Assembly: GCA_007136165.1 (NCBI GenBank)
Contig: SLHK01000157.1
Location: forward strand, 1 to 8,074
DNA: 8,074 nucleotides
DNA from: Syntrophomonadaceae bacterium
GTDB taxonomy: Bacteria > Bacillota > Dethiobacteria > PWVN01
Direction of reading: 5' to 3'
Position numbers and translations under genes: made by a program
The notes under the pieces: model-generated
The model's database searches: none
Told to the model about the DNA's origin: nothing
Seen by the model: only the letters and a program-made list of their open reading frames with translations
Shown here: piece after piece, positions 1 through 6,445 of the stretch
How the letters are laid out: every line of letters begins with the position of its first letter
How positions within the stretch are numbered: position 1 is the stretch's first letter

Positions 1-1528
1 AGAGGACCCCTGTAAGGCCGGAGCCTATCTGGGTGGCCAGGCGGATCCGCTGGGCCTCCCCTCCCGAAAGAGTTCCCGCTGCCCGGTCCAGGGTCAGGTA
101 ATTTAGTCCCACATCTTCCAGAAAGCCCAGCCGGGAGTTTATCTCTTTCAAGATGAGGCGGGCGATAAAGGCCTCCTTTTCCGTCAGGGGCAGGGAGGCA
201 AAGAACTTTCGCGCTTCACCGACGGCCAGGGCCGTGACCTGGGAAATATTTTGCCCCCCCAGAAGTACGGCCAAACTGGTGGGTTTCAGCCGGCGCCCCC
301 GGCATTCGGGACATTCCCTCTCCATCATATACTCATTAATTTCGCTGCGGACATACTCGGAGGAAGTTTCCTGCAGCCTCCGGGTCAGGTTGGGGATAAC
401 CCCTTCAAAGGCCCGGCGGAACTGCTGCCGGGTACCGTACATATCTTCATAAAAGAAGGTGAGAACCTCTCCCCGGTTTCCGTAAAGGGTCAAATCCCGG
501 TGCTCCCGGGGCAAATCCTTGAAGGGGACCGTCGTATCGATGTCGTAAAAGCCGGCCATGGTCATCAGCATTTGCTGGTAAAACCCGCCGCCGTTCCCCT
601 TGTTCCAGGGCAAAACCGCCCCCTCCCCCAGGGTTAATTCCGGGTTGGGCAACACCAGGGAAGGGTCCACCTCCGCCTGAAAACCCAGGCCGCTGCAGCT
701 GCCGCAGGCCCCGTAGGGGCTGTTGAAGGAAAACATGCGGGGGGAAAGCTCTTCAAAGCTGAAACCGCACTCCACACAGGAGAACTTCTCGCTGAAGATG
801 AGTTCCCCGTCGGGGTGGACCAGTACCGAGGCCAGCCCGCCGGAGCGCTTCACCGCCGTTTCCAGGGAATCGGCCAGCCGCTTGGCCAGCCCTTCCTTGA
901 TAACCAAACGGTCCACCACCACTTCGATGGTGTGTTTTTTGTTTTTATCCAGCTGGATATCATCCTCCAGCAGCCGCATCTCCCCGTCGACGCGGACCCG
1001 CAGGAACCCATCCTTTTTGATCTCCGCCAGAAGTTTCTGGTACTCCCCCTTGCGGCCCCGGACCAGGGGGGAGAGGACTTCGATCCGGCTGCCCGGGGGA
1101 AGTTCCAGGATGCGGTCTACCATCTGCTGTACCGTCTGCTGCTGAATGGGGCGCCGGCAGTTGGGGCAGTGAGGGCGGCCCACCCGGGCAAAGAGGAGAC
1201 GCAGGTAGTCGTAGATTTCCGTCACCGTCCCCACGGTGGAGCGGGGATTGCGGCTGGTGGCCTTCTGGTCTATGGAAATGGCGGGGGAGAGGCCTTCGAT
1301 GGAGTCCACGTCGGGTTTGTCCATCTGGCCTAAAAACTGGCGGGCATAAGCGGACAGGGATTCCACGTAACGCCGCTGCCCTTCGGCATAAATGGTGTCG
1401 AAGGCCAGGGAGGATTTGCCCGAGCCGCTGAGGCCGGTGACCACCACCAGCTGCCCCCGGGGAATCTCCAGGTTTATATCTTTCAGATTGTGCTCTCTGG
1501 CACCCTTAATTACGATTTTTTCTGACAC
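1..1528 (-). CDS. uvrA: UvrA, excinuclease ABC subunit A (N-terminal 509 residues, cut by window edge)
   Basis: UvrA is the damage-recognition ATPase of nucleotide excision repair; as a dimer it loads UvrB onto damaged DNA. Translating from the GTG at 1528 gives VSEKIVIKGAREHNLKDI at the N-terminus, then Walker A GLSGSGKSS (residues 32-40), a CPNC pair at residues 121-124 in the region before the UvrB-binding part, the first zinc module (C251, C254, C275, C278), and the ABC signature LSGGEAQRIRLA starting near residue 487. The reading frame is open to the left edge, where codon 509 (GTCL region of GSGLTGVL) is the last complete one. Known family members are about 940-950 residues, so the second ATPase half and second zinc module lie outside. 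GTG is the start because a GGAGAG site lies 6 nt upstream and an in-frame stop closes the frame about 24 nt upstream. It follows uvrB by 57 nt and is probably co-transcribed with it. Confidence 0.97.
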   Translation of the reverse strand, partial: MSEKIVIKGAREHNLKDINLEIPRGQLVVVTGLSGSGKSSLAFDTIYAEGQRRYVESLSAYARQFLGQMDKPDVDSIEGLSPAISIDQKATSRNPRSTVGTVTEIYDYLRLLFARVGRPHCPNCRRPIQQQTVQQMVDRILELPPGSRIEVLSPLVRGRKGEYQKLLAEIKKDGFLRVRVDGEMRLLEDDIQLDKNKKHTIEVVVDRLVIKEGLAKRLADSLETAVKRSGGLASVLVHPDGELIFSEKFSCVECGFSFEELSPRMFSFNSPYGACGSCSGLGFQAEVDPSLVLPNPELTLGEGAVLPWNKGNGGGFYQQMLMTMAGFYDIDTTVPFKDLPREHRDLTLYGNRGEVLTFFYEDMYGTRQQFRRAFEGVIPNLTRRLQETSSEYVRSEINEYMMERECPECRGRRLKPTSLAVLLGGQNISQVTALAVGEARKFFASLPLTEKEAFIARLILKEINSRLGFLEDVGLNYLTLDRAAGTLSGGEAQRIRLATQIGSGLTGVL

Positions 1529-1534
1529 TGGTAT

Positions 1535-1540
1535 CTCTCC
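1535..1540 (-). promoter_or_regulatory. Ribosome binding site of uvrA
   Basis: GGAGAG on the minus strand, 6 nt ahead of the GTG at 1528. It supports the GTG start; no ATG is available in frame before the upstream stop. Confidence 0.75.
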
Positions 1541-1546
1541 GTTCTT

Positions 1547-1576
1547 TCGTCAAAAAACTCTATTTCCCGGGAAATA
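1547..1576 (-). other. Palindrome plus T6 tract between uvrB and uvrA (possible weak attenuator or operator)
   Basis: A perfect 16-bp palindrome, TATTTCCCGGGAAATA, occupies 1561-1576 in the 57-bp uvrB-uvrA gap. On the minus (transcribed) strand it can fold as a 6-bp stem closing a CCGG tetraloop and is followed after GAG by TTTTTT. This resembles a weak intrinsic terminator that could lower uvrA expression relative to uvrB. The stem is short and mostly A/U, so it may instead be a protein-binding site or a chance palindrome. Confidence 0.35.
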
Positions 1577-1585
1577 TTGCGACAA

Positions 1586-3589
1586 TCACCGGCGTTCCGC
1601 CTTCCCCTGGGGGCGTCCCATCCCCCGGAGGTGAAAGAGAATATCCCGGAGTTCGGCGGCCCGTTCAAACTGGAGATCCCGGGCTGCCTGGTTCATCTCT
1701 TCCTCAATGCGGCGCATCACCTCACTGCGCTGCTGCCCGTCCATACTTTTCGCTTCTTTTGAGGTAACATAGGGGACGGCGCCCTCCGCCGCCCGGGTGG
1801 CCTCGATAACCTGGCGCACCGCCTTCTGGATGCCGGCGGGGGTAATCCCGTGCCGTTGGTTGAATTCCACCTGCAGGGTGCGGCGCCGCTGCGTCTCCTC
1901 CAGGGCCTGCTGCATGGAACGCGTCACCTCATCGGCATACATGATGACGGTGCCGTTGATGTTGCGGGCTGCCCGGCCGATGGTCTGGATAAGGGAGCGG
2001 GAGGAGCGCAAAAACCCTTCCTTGTCGGCATCCAGGATGGCCACCAGGGACACCTCCGGCAGGTCCAACCCTTCCCGCAGCAGGTTGATGCCCACCAGCA
2101 CGTCAAAGACCCCCAGGCGCAGGTCCCGGATAATCTCCAGGCGTTCCAGGGTATCTATATCGGAGTGAAGATAGCGAACCTTAACCCCCAAATCCGCCAG
2201 GTAGTCCGTCAGGTCTTCGGCCATTTTTTTGGTGAGAGTGGTAACCAGGACTCTTTCTTTGGCGGCCACCCGGTGCTGAATCTCAGCGTAAAGGTCATCC
2301 ACCTGGCCCCTTACGGGTTTGACTCTCACCTGGGGGTCCACCAGGCCTGTAGGCCGGATAATCTGCTCCACCACCTGCTGGCTGTGCTCTTCCTCATAGG
2401 GGCCGGGGGTGGCGGATATATAAACGGACTGCTTAACCAGCCCCGCAAACTCCTGAAAACTCAGGGGCCGGTTATCCAGGGCCGAGGGCAGACGGAAACC
2501 GTGTTCCACCAGGGTCTCCTTCCGGGAGCGGTCCCCGGCATGCATGCCGCCGATCTGGGGGATGGTAATATGGGATTCGTCCACCAAAAGGAGAAAATCC
2601 TCGGGGAAATAGTCGATGAGGGTACCGGGGCGGCTGCCCGGCGGGCGGCCCACCAGGTGCCGGGAGTAGTTCTCGATACCGGTGCAAAAGCCCATCTCCC
2701 GCAGCATCTCCAGGTCATAGCGGGTCCGCTGTTCCAGGCGCTGGGCCTCCAGAAGCTTCTCCCGGGCCCTCAGCTCCTTAAGCCGTTCCGTCAGTTCTTC
2801 CTCGATGGCCAGCACCGCCGCCTCCATCTTTTCCCGGGAGGTGACGAAGTGGGAGGCGGGGAAGAGGGCTACATGGGACCTGAGCCCCAGGACCTCTCCC
2901 GTCAGCAGGTCCACCTCCACCAGTCTTTCGATTTCGTCGCCGAAAAACTCCACCCTGATGGCTTTCCGGGCCAGGGAAGCGGGGCAGATCTCCAGCACAT
3001 CCCCCCGGACCCGAAAGGAACCCCGCTGCAGGTTCAGGTCGTTGCGGTTGTACTGCATGGCCACCAGGCGCTTAAGGACTTCATCCCGGTCCCGGGACAT
3101 CCCCACCCGCAGGCTCAAGACCTGGTCCCGGTACTCCTCGGGAGACCCCAGGCCGTAGATGCAGGAAACACTGGCCACTATGATGACATCCCGCCGCTCG
3201 AAAAGGGCGCTGGTGGCGGAATGGCGCAGTTTGTCAATCTCATCATTGATGGAAGCATCCTTCTCGATGTACATGTCAGTCTGGGGCACGTAGGCCTCCG
3301 GCTGATAGTAGTCGTAGTAGCTGACGAAATACTCTACGGCGTTGTGGGGAAAGAACTCTTTAAATTCGCTGCAGAGCTGGGCCGCCAGGGTTTTGTTGGG
3401 GGCAATTACCAGGGTAGGCCGGTTGACCCGGGCCACCACATTGGCCATGGTATAGGTCTTCCCGGAGCCCGTAACCCCCAGCAGAGTCTGGTGCCGCAAG
3501 CCCTTCTGCAAACCCTCCACCAGCTTATCTATGGCAGCGGGCTGGTCTCCCCCGGGGGAAAATTCCGCTTCCAGCTTGAACCTGTCCAT
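1586..3589 (-). CDS. uvrB: UvrB, excinuclease ABC subunit B (667 aa)
   Basis: UvrB is the damage-verifying, helicase-like subunit of nucleotide excision repair that is loaded by UvrA and recruits UvrC for incision. Visible features, numbered from the ATG at 3589, are Walker A GVTGSGKT (38-45), the beta-hairpin region SYYDYYQPEAYVP used to probe the strands (about 90-102), the DESH helicase motif II (337-340), SATP motif III, motifs V and VI in LREGLDLPEVSL and QTIGRAARN, and a C-terminal UVR motif (RRIEEEMNQAARDLQFERAAEL, within about 626-667) that contacts UvrA and UvrC. Length and motif order are normal for the family. A longer frame opens with TTG at 3610, but ATG at 3589 fits both the family N-terminus (DRFKLEAEFSPGGDQP) and a GGGAGG site 9 nt upstream. 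It is preceded by a LexA-type box and two promoter candidates, and followed by uvrA. Confidence 0.98.
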   Translation of the reverse strand: MDRFKLEAEFSPGGDQPAAIDKLVEGLQKGLRHQTLLGVTGSGKTYTMANVVARVNRPTLVIAPNKTLAAQLCSEFKEFFPHNAVEYFVSYYDYYQPEAYVPQTDMYIEKDASINDEIDKLRHSATSALFERRDVIIVASVSCIYGLGSPEEYRDQVLSLRVGMSRDRDEVLKRLVAMQYNRNDLNLQRGSFRVRGDVLEICPASLARKAIRVEFFGDEIERLVEVDLLTGEVLGLRSHVALFPASHFVTSREKMEAAVLAIEEELTERLKELRAREKLLEAQRLEQRTRYDLEMLREMGFCTGIENYSRHLVGRPPGSRPGTLIDYFPEDFLLLVDESHITIPQIGGMHAGDRSRKETLVEHGFRLPSALDNRPLSFQEFAGLVKQSVYISATPGPYEEEHSQQVVEQIIRPTGLVDPQVRVKPVRGQVDDLYAEIQHRVAAKERVLVTTLTKKMAEDLTDYLADLGVKVRYLHSDIDTLERLEIIRDLRLGVFDVLVGINLLREGLDLPEVSLVAILDADKEGFLRSSRSLIQTIGRAARNINGTVIMYADEVTRSMQQALEETQRRRTLQVEFNQRHGITPAGIQKAVRQVIEATRAAEGAVPYVTSKEAKSMDGQQRSEVMRRIEEEMNQAARDLQFERAAELRDILFHLRGMGRPQGKAERR

Positions 3590-3598
3590 TATGGACCG

Positions 3599-3604
3599 CC
3601 TCCC
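3599..3604 (-). promoter_or_regulatory. Ribosome binding site of uvrB (decides the start)
   Basis: GGGAGG on the minus strand, 9 nt ahead of the ATG at 3589. It lies inside the TTG-initiated extension from 3610, so it argues for the ATG as the true start. Confidence 0.8.
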
Positions 3605-3623
3605 GTCCAAAACTCATTCCTTA

Positions 3624-3632
3624 ATTATACCA
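3624..3632 (-). promoter_or_regulatory. uvrB promoter P2, perfect extended -10
   Basis: The minus strand reads TGGTATAAT, a perfect TGnTATAAT extended -10. No good -35 is seen 16-18 nt upstream, which extended -10 promoters can tolerate. Transcription would start near 3617, giving a leader of about 28 nt that includes the GGGAGG site. P2 lies about 55 bp downstream of the LexA-type box, so it may give basal uvrBA expression. Confidence 0.6.
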
Positions 3633-3633
3633 T

Positions 3634-3671
3634 AAAATCTTTTTTGCTTCACAGGTCGTCCACAAGATTTT
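3634..3671. repeat. 8-bp inverted repeat with 22-bp spacer between uvrB P1 and P2
   Basis: Arms AAAATCTT (3634-3641) and AAGATTTT (3664-3671) are perfect inverted copies separated by 22 bp. They sit just upstream of the P2 -10, over the area where its -35 would be. The arms are AT-rich, so a stable RNA hairpin is unlikely; a regulator site is possible but unproven. Confidence 0.35.
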
Positions 3672-3687
3672 TTCCATAGCAGCCAAG

Positions 3688-3701
3688 CGAATGTATGTTC
3701 T
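3688..3701. promoter_or_regulatory. LexA (DinR-type) SOS box of uvrB
   Basis: The plus strand reads CGAATGTATGTTCT. Compared with the Bacillus-type SOS consensus CGAAC-RNRY-GTTCG it differs only at the fifth base (T for C) and the last base (T for G), and the central four bases GTAT fit RNRY. It lies over the predicted transcription start of promoter P1, where bound LexA would block initiation. uvrB is a well-established LexA target in Gram-positive bacteria, so site and gene fit. Confidence 0.7.
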
Positions 3702-3706
3702 ATATT

Positions 3707-3735
3707 ATTGTATCACTCAATTCCTGCCTTTTCCA
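3707..3735 (-). promoter_or_regulatory. uvrB promoter P1, SOS-regulated
   Basis: On the minus strand a -35-like TGGAAA (3730-3735, 4 of 6 to TTGACA) is followed after exactly 17 nt by TACAAT (3707-3712, 5 of 6 to TATAAT), which is preceded by TGA to form an extended -10. The predicted start near 3700 falls in the LexA-type box, giving a leader of about 110 nt before uvrB. Confidence 0.6.
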
Positions 3736-3756
3736 GGTCTTATTGATTGTTTTTAT

Positions 3757-3793
3757 AAAAAATAAGGCCCGCCGCCTGTACGCCGGCCGGGGC
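3757..3793 (-). terminator. Intrinsic terminator ending the ftsX-M23-ctp-MinJ-like operon
   Basis: The minus strand folds as GCCC, a CG bulge, GCCG, a 9-nt loop, then CGGC-GGGC, followed by CTTA and six T residues. The GC-rich 8-bp stem and T-tract are the classic Rho-independent form. It lies 87-123 nt beyond the MinJ-like stop codon and just ahead of uvrB promoter P1, separating the envelope genes from the repair genes. Confidence 0.8.
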
Positions 3794-3879
3794 TTTCAGG
3801 AAGGGGGCTTTGGAGATTGCCGGGGAATGGCTCATCTGGAGAAGGAACTGTAAATGGCCTTGAGGAACGGCCGCCGGCC

Positions 3880-5121
3880 CTACTTCAGCACTACATAGGA
3901 CGGCGGGTTTTGGGGGACCAGGAGGATACCTGTCCGGGTCAATTCCCGGGAGGAAAGGGTAAGCCTCTTCTTGACCACCTTTCTATCGGGTTTTTCTACT
4001 TCCAGGTAGATATAGGGGTGGTACCGGTAGAGGGCTTCCCACAATTCAGGGGGGCTGTTCACCGCTTCGCCCGATACAGAAAGCACCACATCCCCGGGTT
4101 CCAAAATTTGATGGGCTCCGGTACCGGGAAGGGTGTCCAGGACCCGAAGGCCCCGTTCCACGGGGGCATAGAGGAACTCCCCGGAAAACTCCCGCCGGTT
4201 TCCCAGGCGAATTACCAGCTCATGGCCCAGGGGCGAAAAGAGGGCGGCGGGGAAGACCAGCCAGGGGAGATAGGCGGACAAAAGGGCCAGGGCCATGAGG
4301 ACAATGCTGTAGCCCCCAAGAATCACCGAGGAACGGCGGACTTTTTCCAGGGGGGTGGATGTGACGGAAATATCACCGTACCCCAACCAGGCCACCAGAG
4401 GAAGCATGAGGAAAACCACCTCTTCCCCGGCCAGGGCTGCCCAGTCGGTACCCAGGAGGGGCCACCAGTCCGGCATGGGCAGGGTATCCCCCGTTATGGG
4501 GATCTGCAGGGCCGATGCCAGGCCCAAACCCACCAGGGGCAGGGGCCAAAAAGTCTGCAGGTTGAACCCCCCCACCACCCGGCCTGCAGCGGTCTTCACG
4601 TACACGGGGCTGCGGTGGCGGTGGCCGCTCAAGCGGATTAGAATGCTTTCGCTAAAGTGAAGCACTGCCACCAGGGACAAAAGGCCCGGGACGTGCAGGG
4701 TCACCAACCCATTGAGAAATGTCCCCTCCAAAAAAGAGGTGGCCTGGGGGGAGAGCTGCAGGGTGGAAGCCAGTAAGGCGATTATTCCCCCGGCATAAGC
4801 AAAACAGAGGAGCCGGGTCTTTAACATCATCAGCAGCAGGGCCAGGGGCAAAATAAAGTAGACCCCGATGTTGGTCAAGGACACCCCCAGGAGGAAAAGA
4901 AGGATGCTGGCGCAAAAGCCCCCCACCGCCCCGTAGGCCAGGGAGTAGAGGAGGCGTTTCATCAGATCGGTACGGGGGGCGCCGAACATTTTTTTCTCCA
5001 CGTCAATCATTCGCCGGTACTGGGTATAGATGATAAAGAGGGCCAGCCAAAAGATAAAATGCAAGGGTGTGGATAAAAATGTTTTGATAAAAAGACTGCT
5101 TATGGCCCAGAAAAGCTCCAA
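3880..5121 (-). CDS. MinJ-like polytopic membrane protein with C-terminal PDZ domain (413 aa)
   Basis: This is a very hydrophobic protein with roughly eight or nine membrane segments (about residues 10-32, 56-80, 84-100, 103-121, 139-157, 190-206, 230-247, 266-300) and a soluble C-terminal PDZ domain (about 322-405) showing GLRVLDTLPGTGAHQILEPGDVVLSVSGE. This layout, the length, and the position between ctp and uvrB match MinJ (YvjD) of Bacillus subtilis, which bridges DivIVA and MinD to place the division site; the family link is inferred from architecture and context, and a different role in this lineage is possible. The start is TTG at 5121, supported by AGGGAGG 9 nt upstream; the next ATG would remove the first membrane segment. 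The gene begins 18 nt after the ctp stop, so the two are probably translationally coupled. A terminator follows it. Confidence 0.75.
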   Translation of the reverse strand: MELFWAISSLFIKTFLSTPLHFIFWLALFIIYTQYRRMIDVEKKMFGAPRTDLMKRLLYSLAYGAVGGFCASILLFLLGVSLTNIGVYFILPLALLLMMLKTRLLCFAYAGGIIALLASTLQLSPQATSFLEGTFLNGLVTLHVPGLLSLVAVLHFSESILIRLSGHRHRSPVYVKTAAGRVVGGFNLQTFWPLPLVGLGLASALQIPITGDTLPMPDWWPLLGTDWAALAGEEVVFLMLPLVAWLGYGDISVTSTPLEKVRRSSVILGGYSIVLMALALLSAYLPWLVFPAALFSPLGHELVIRLGNRREFSGEFLYAPVERGLRVLDTLPGTGAHQILEPGDVVLSVSGEAVNSPPELWEALYRYHPYIYLEVEKPDRKVVKKRLTLSSRELTRTGILLVPQNPPSYVVLK

Positions 5122-5130
5122 AAAGCCCTA

Positions 5131-5137
5131 CCTCCCT
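5131..5137 (-). promoter_or_regulatory. Ribosome binding site of the MinJ-like gene (supports TTG start)
   Basis: AGGGAGG on the minus strand, 9 nt before the TTG at 5121 and only 2 nt after the ctp stop codon. It is the main evidence for the TTG start and suggests coupling to ctp translation. Confidence 0.75.
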
Positions 5138-5139
5138 TT

Positions 5140-6342
5140 TTACCGGAGAGCTTCCTTGAGCAAGGAAAGGGCCTTCTCCAGCTGATTGTCTGTCCTGGCC
5201 TGGAGTTCCACCACATAATCGGGTTCCAGGCCCTCCCCGTGAATATTGCGGCCTTCGGGGGTCAGGTACCTGGCCACCGTGTAGCGAATACCGCTGCTGT
5301 CGGAAAGATCCTCCAGGTTTTGCACTGTGGCCTTGCCAAAAGTACGCCGGCCTACCAGCAGGGCGCCGTGGGAGTCCTGCAGGGCTCCCGCCACTATTTC
5401 TGCAGCGCTGGCGCTGTATTCATTAACCAGAACCACGATGGGATAGTCCTTTTTTTCCTGACTTGAGTAATGGGTCTTTATGACGCTGCCGGAACCGTCC
5501 ACCACGTGGGTAATGGGCCCGCGGGGGACAATGGCCTGCCCCACACTAATGGCCTGGTCCAGGAGGCCGCCGGGATTATCTCTCAGGTCCAGGATGAGGC
5601 CCTCCATGCCCGCCTTCTCCAGCCCCTCCAGGGCATCCCGGAATTCCCGGCCCGTAGAGCTGTCAAAGTTGCTGACAAAAATATAGCCGATGCCCTCTTC
5701 CAGCATCTCCGGGAAGACGGACTCCATTTTGATATCATCCCGGACGATGATATACTCCCGGGGGCTTTCCTCCCCCGGCCGCTGGATGACCAGGGTCACT
5801 TCTTCTCCCTTGGGCCCCCGCATCAGGCTGGCAGCCTCGGAGGTGGACATGCCCACGATATCTCTACCATCCACTTTAATGATGCGGTCCCCCGGCAGCA
5901 GCCCCGCCCGCTCGGCGGGGGTCCCCTTGATGGGGGATATTACGGTAATATAGCTGTCCTGGCTGTCGATAACAATACCGATGCCGCTGTAAGAACCCAG
6001 AGTCCTGGAGATCATATCCTCCATGGACTCTTGGGAGAAATAGTTGGTCTGGGGATCTCCCAGGACTTCCAGCATGCCCCGGATGGCTCCTTCTTCCAGG
6101 TCTTTAATATCAACATCATCTACATAATTATTCCTGATAATTTCCAGAACCTCAAAAAATAGGGCCATTTCTTCCGGATCCAGCTCCCCTTCAACTTCCT
6201 GTTGGGGAAGGGGTGGCGGAAGGGGGTCGGGAGCAAAAAAAGCCTCTTTAAACCCCAGGCCAAAAAGGAAGGAGGTTAAGTTGCTCATGAACAGAATCAT
6301 CAGGACCAGGATAATTGTCTTTGTGCTCCGCACGGGCATCAT
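5140..6342 (-). CDS. S41 family carboxy-terminal processing protease (CtpA/CtpB type, 400 aa)
   Basis: A membrane-anchored serine protease outside the cytoplasmic membrane that cleaves the C-terminal region of substrate proteins. It has an N-terminal anchor (about residues 9-30), a proline-rich linker (38-48), an N-terminal helical region, a PDZ domain (about 115-200, with GSYSGIGIVI and GLLPGDRIIKVDG), and the S41 catalytic core. The likely catalytic Ser is S312 in NEYSASAAEI, with Lys337 and Gln341 in GRRTFGKATVQ; the 25-residue Ser-Lys spacing matches the family. LDLRDNPGG (251-259) and YLTPEGRNIHG (359-369) are further family motifs. GKATVQ replaces the usual GKGTVQ. In Bacillus subtilis CtpB acts in the sporulation signal to SpoIVFB, but the paralogue type cannot be fixed here. 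Two adjacent ATG codons start it; the second, at 6339, has better spacing (7 nt) from GAGG. Confidence 0.95.
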   Translation of the reverse strand: MMPVRSTKTIILVLMILFMSNLTSFLFGLGFKEAFFAPDPLPPPLPQQEVEGELDPEEMALFFEVLEIIRNNYVDDVDIKDLEEGAIRGMLEVLGDPQTNYFSQESMEDMISRTLGSYSGIGIVIDSQDSYITVISPIKGTPAERAGLLPGDRIIKVDGRDIVGMSTSEAASLMRGPKGEEVTLVIQRPGEESPREYIIVRDDIKMESVFPEMLEEGIGYIFVSNFDSSTGREFRDALEGLEKAGMEGLILDLRDNPGGLLDQAISVGQAIVPRGPITHVVDGSGSVIKTHYSSQEKKDYPIVVLVNEYSASAAEIVAGALQDSHGALLVGRRTFGKATVQNLEDLSDSSGIRYTVARYLTPEGRNIHGEGLEPDYVVELQARTDNQLEKALSLLKEALR

Positions 6343-6345
6343 CTC

Positions 6346-6391
6346 GCCTCATATTGAAGGATAAAGGAGGCCTACGACCAGACCCCCCTTT
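6346..6391 (-). promoter_or_regulatory. Possible alternative hairpins in the ctp leader
   Basis: On the minus strand AAAGGGGG (6384-6391) can pair with CCTCCTTT (6363-6370) as an 8-bp stem with one G-T pair. The overlapping GCCTC (6367-6371) can instead pair with GAGGC (6346-6350), which contains the ctp ribosome binding site. The two pairings share bases and exclude each other. The second has only 5 bp with a 16-nt loop, so this is tentative. Confidence 0.25.
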
Positions 6392-6411
6392 GCTCTTACA
6401 CAAACTATTCT

Positions 6412-6417
6412 ATTATA
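6412..6417 (-). promoter_or_regulatory. Candidate -10 element of a ctp promoter
   Basis: The 103-bp gap between the M23 gene and ctp contains a perfect TATAAT on the minus strand, about 70 nt ahead of the ctp start. No TTGACA-like -35 is visible at normal spacing. The wider text CATATAATA also resembles the -10 of mother-cell sporulation sigma factors (SigK CATAnnnTA; SigE CATACAnT with one mismatch). Sigma class is undecided. Confidence 0.4.
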
Positions 6418-6419
6418 TG

Positions 6420-6436
6420 AAGCATATTTCCTGCTT
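6420..6436. repeat. 5-bp inverted repeat beside the ctp -10 element
   Basis: Arms AAGCA (6420-6424) and TGCTT (6432-6436) flank a 7-bp spacer, 2 bp upstream of the TATAAT element. No T-tract follows, so it is not a terminator for the M23 gene. It could be a small operator or chance. Confidence 0.25.
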
Positions 6437-6445
6437 TAGTATTCC

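Larger units (their letters stand above)
3590..3879 (-). other. 290-bp intergenic region between the MinJ-like gene and uvrB
   Basis: This is the only sizeable non-coding stretch. From the minus-strand point of view it contains an unremarkable 86-nt 3' spacer, an intrinsic terminator, promoter P1 with a LexA-type box, an AT-rich inverted repeat, promoter P2 and the uvrB ribosome binding site, each listed separately. The DNA from about 3601 to 3765 is clearly more AT-rich than the surrounding genes, as expected for a control region. I see no small gene in it; the only short open frame on the plus strand (ATG at 3827, 8 codons) has no supporting feature. Confidence 0.8.

Noticed and set aside
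3590..3610. Seven-codon N-terminal extension of UvrB starting at TTG 3610
   Set aside because: The extension contains the GGGAGG ribosome site for the ATG at 3589, and family members begin close to the FKL...GDQP region.
3655..3663. DnaA-box-like TCGTCCACA in the uvrB control region
   Set aside because: It matches only 7 of 9 bases of TTATCCACA, stands alone, and there is no origin context.
1850..3679. A 609-codon open frame on the plus strand, antisense to uvrB
   Set aside because: uvrB is unambiguous on the other strand. The plus frame is a by-product of GC-rich codon usage, has a Gly/His/Gln/Pro-rich composition without recognisable motifs, and runs through the uvrB control region.
3827..3853. 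Eight-codon open frame on the plus strand downstream of the MinJ-like gene
   Set aside because: It has no ribosome binding site, no promoter and no conserved feature, and is expected by chance.
3817..4641. A 274-codon plus-strand open frame opposite the MinJ-like gene
   Set aside because: It is low-complexity Gly/Gln/His-rich sequence antisense to a gene with clear membrane segments, a PDZ domain and a ribosome site.
5470..6162. A 230-codon plus-strand open frame opposite ctp
   Set aside because: It mirrors the ctp coding sequence, whose catalytic motifs are intact, and shows no domain of its own.
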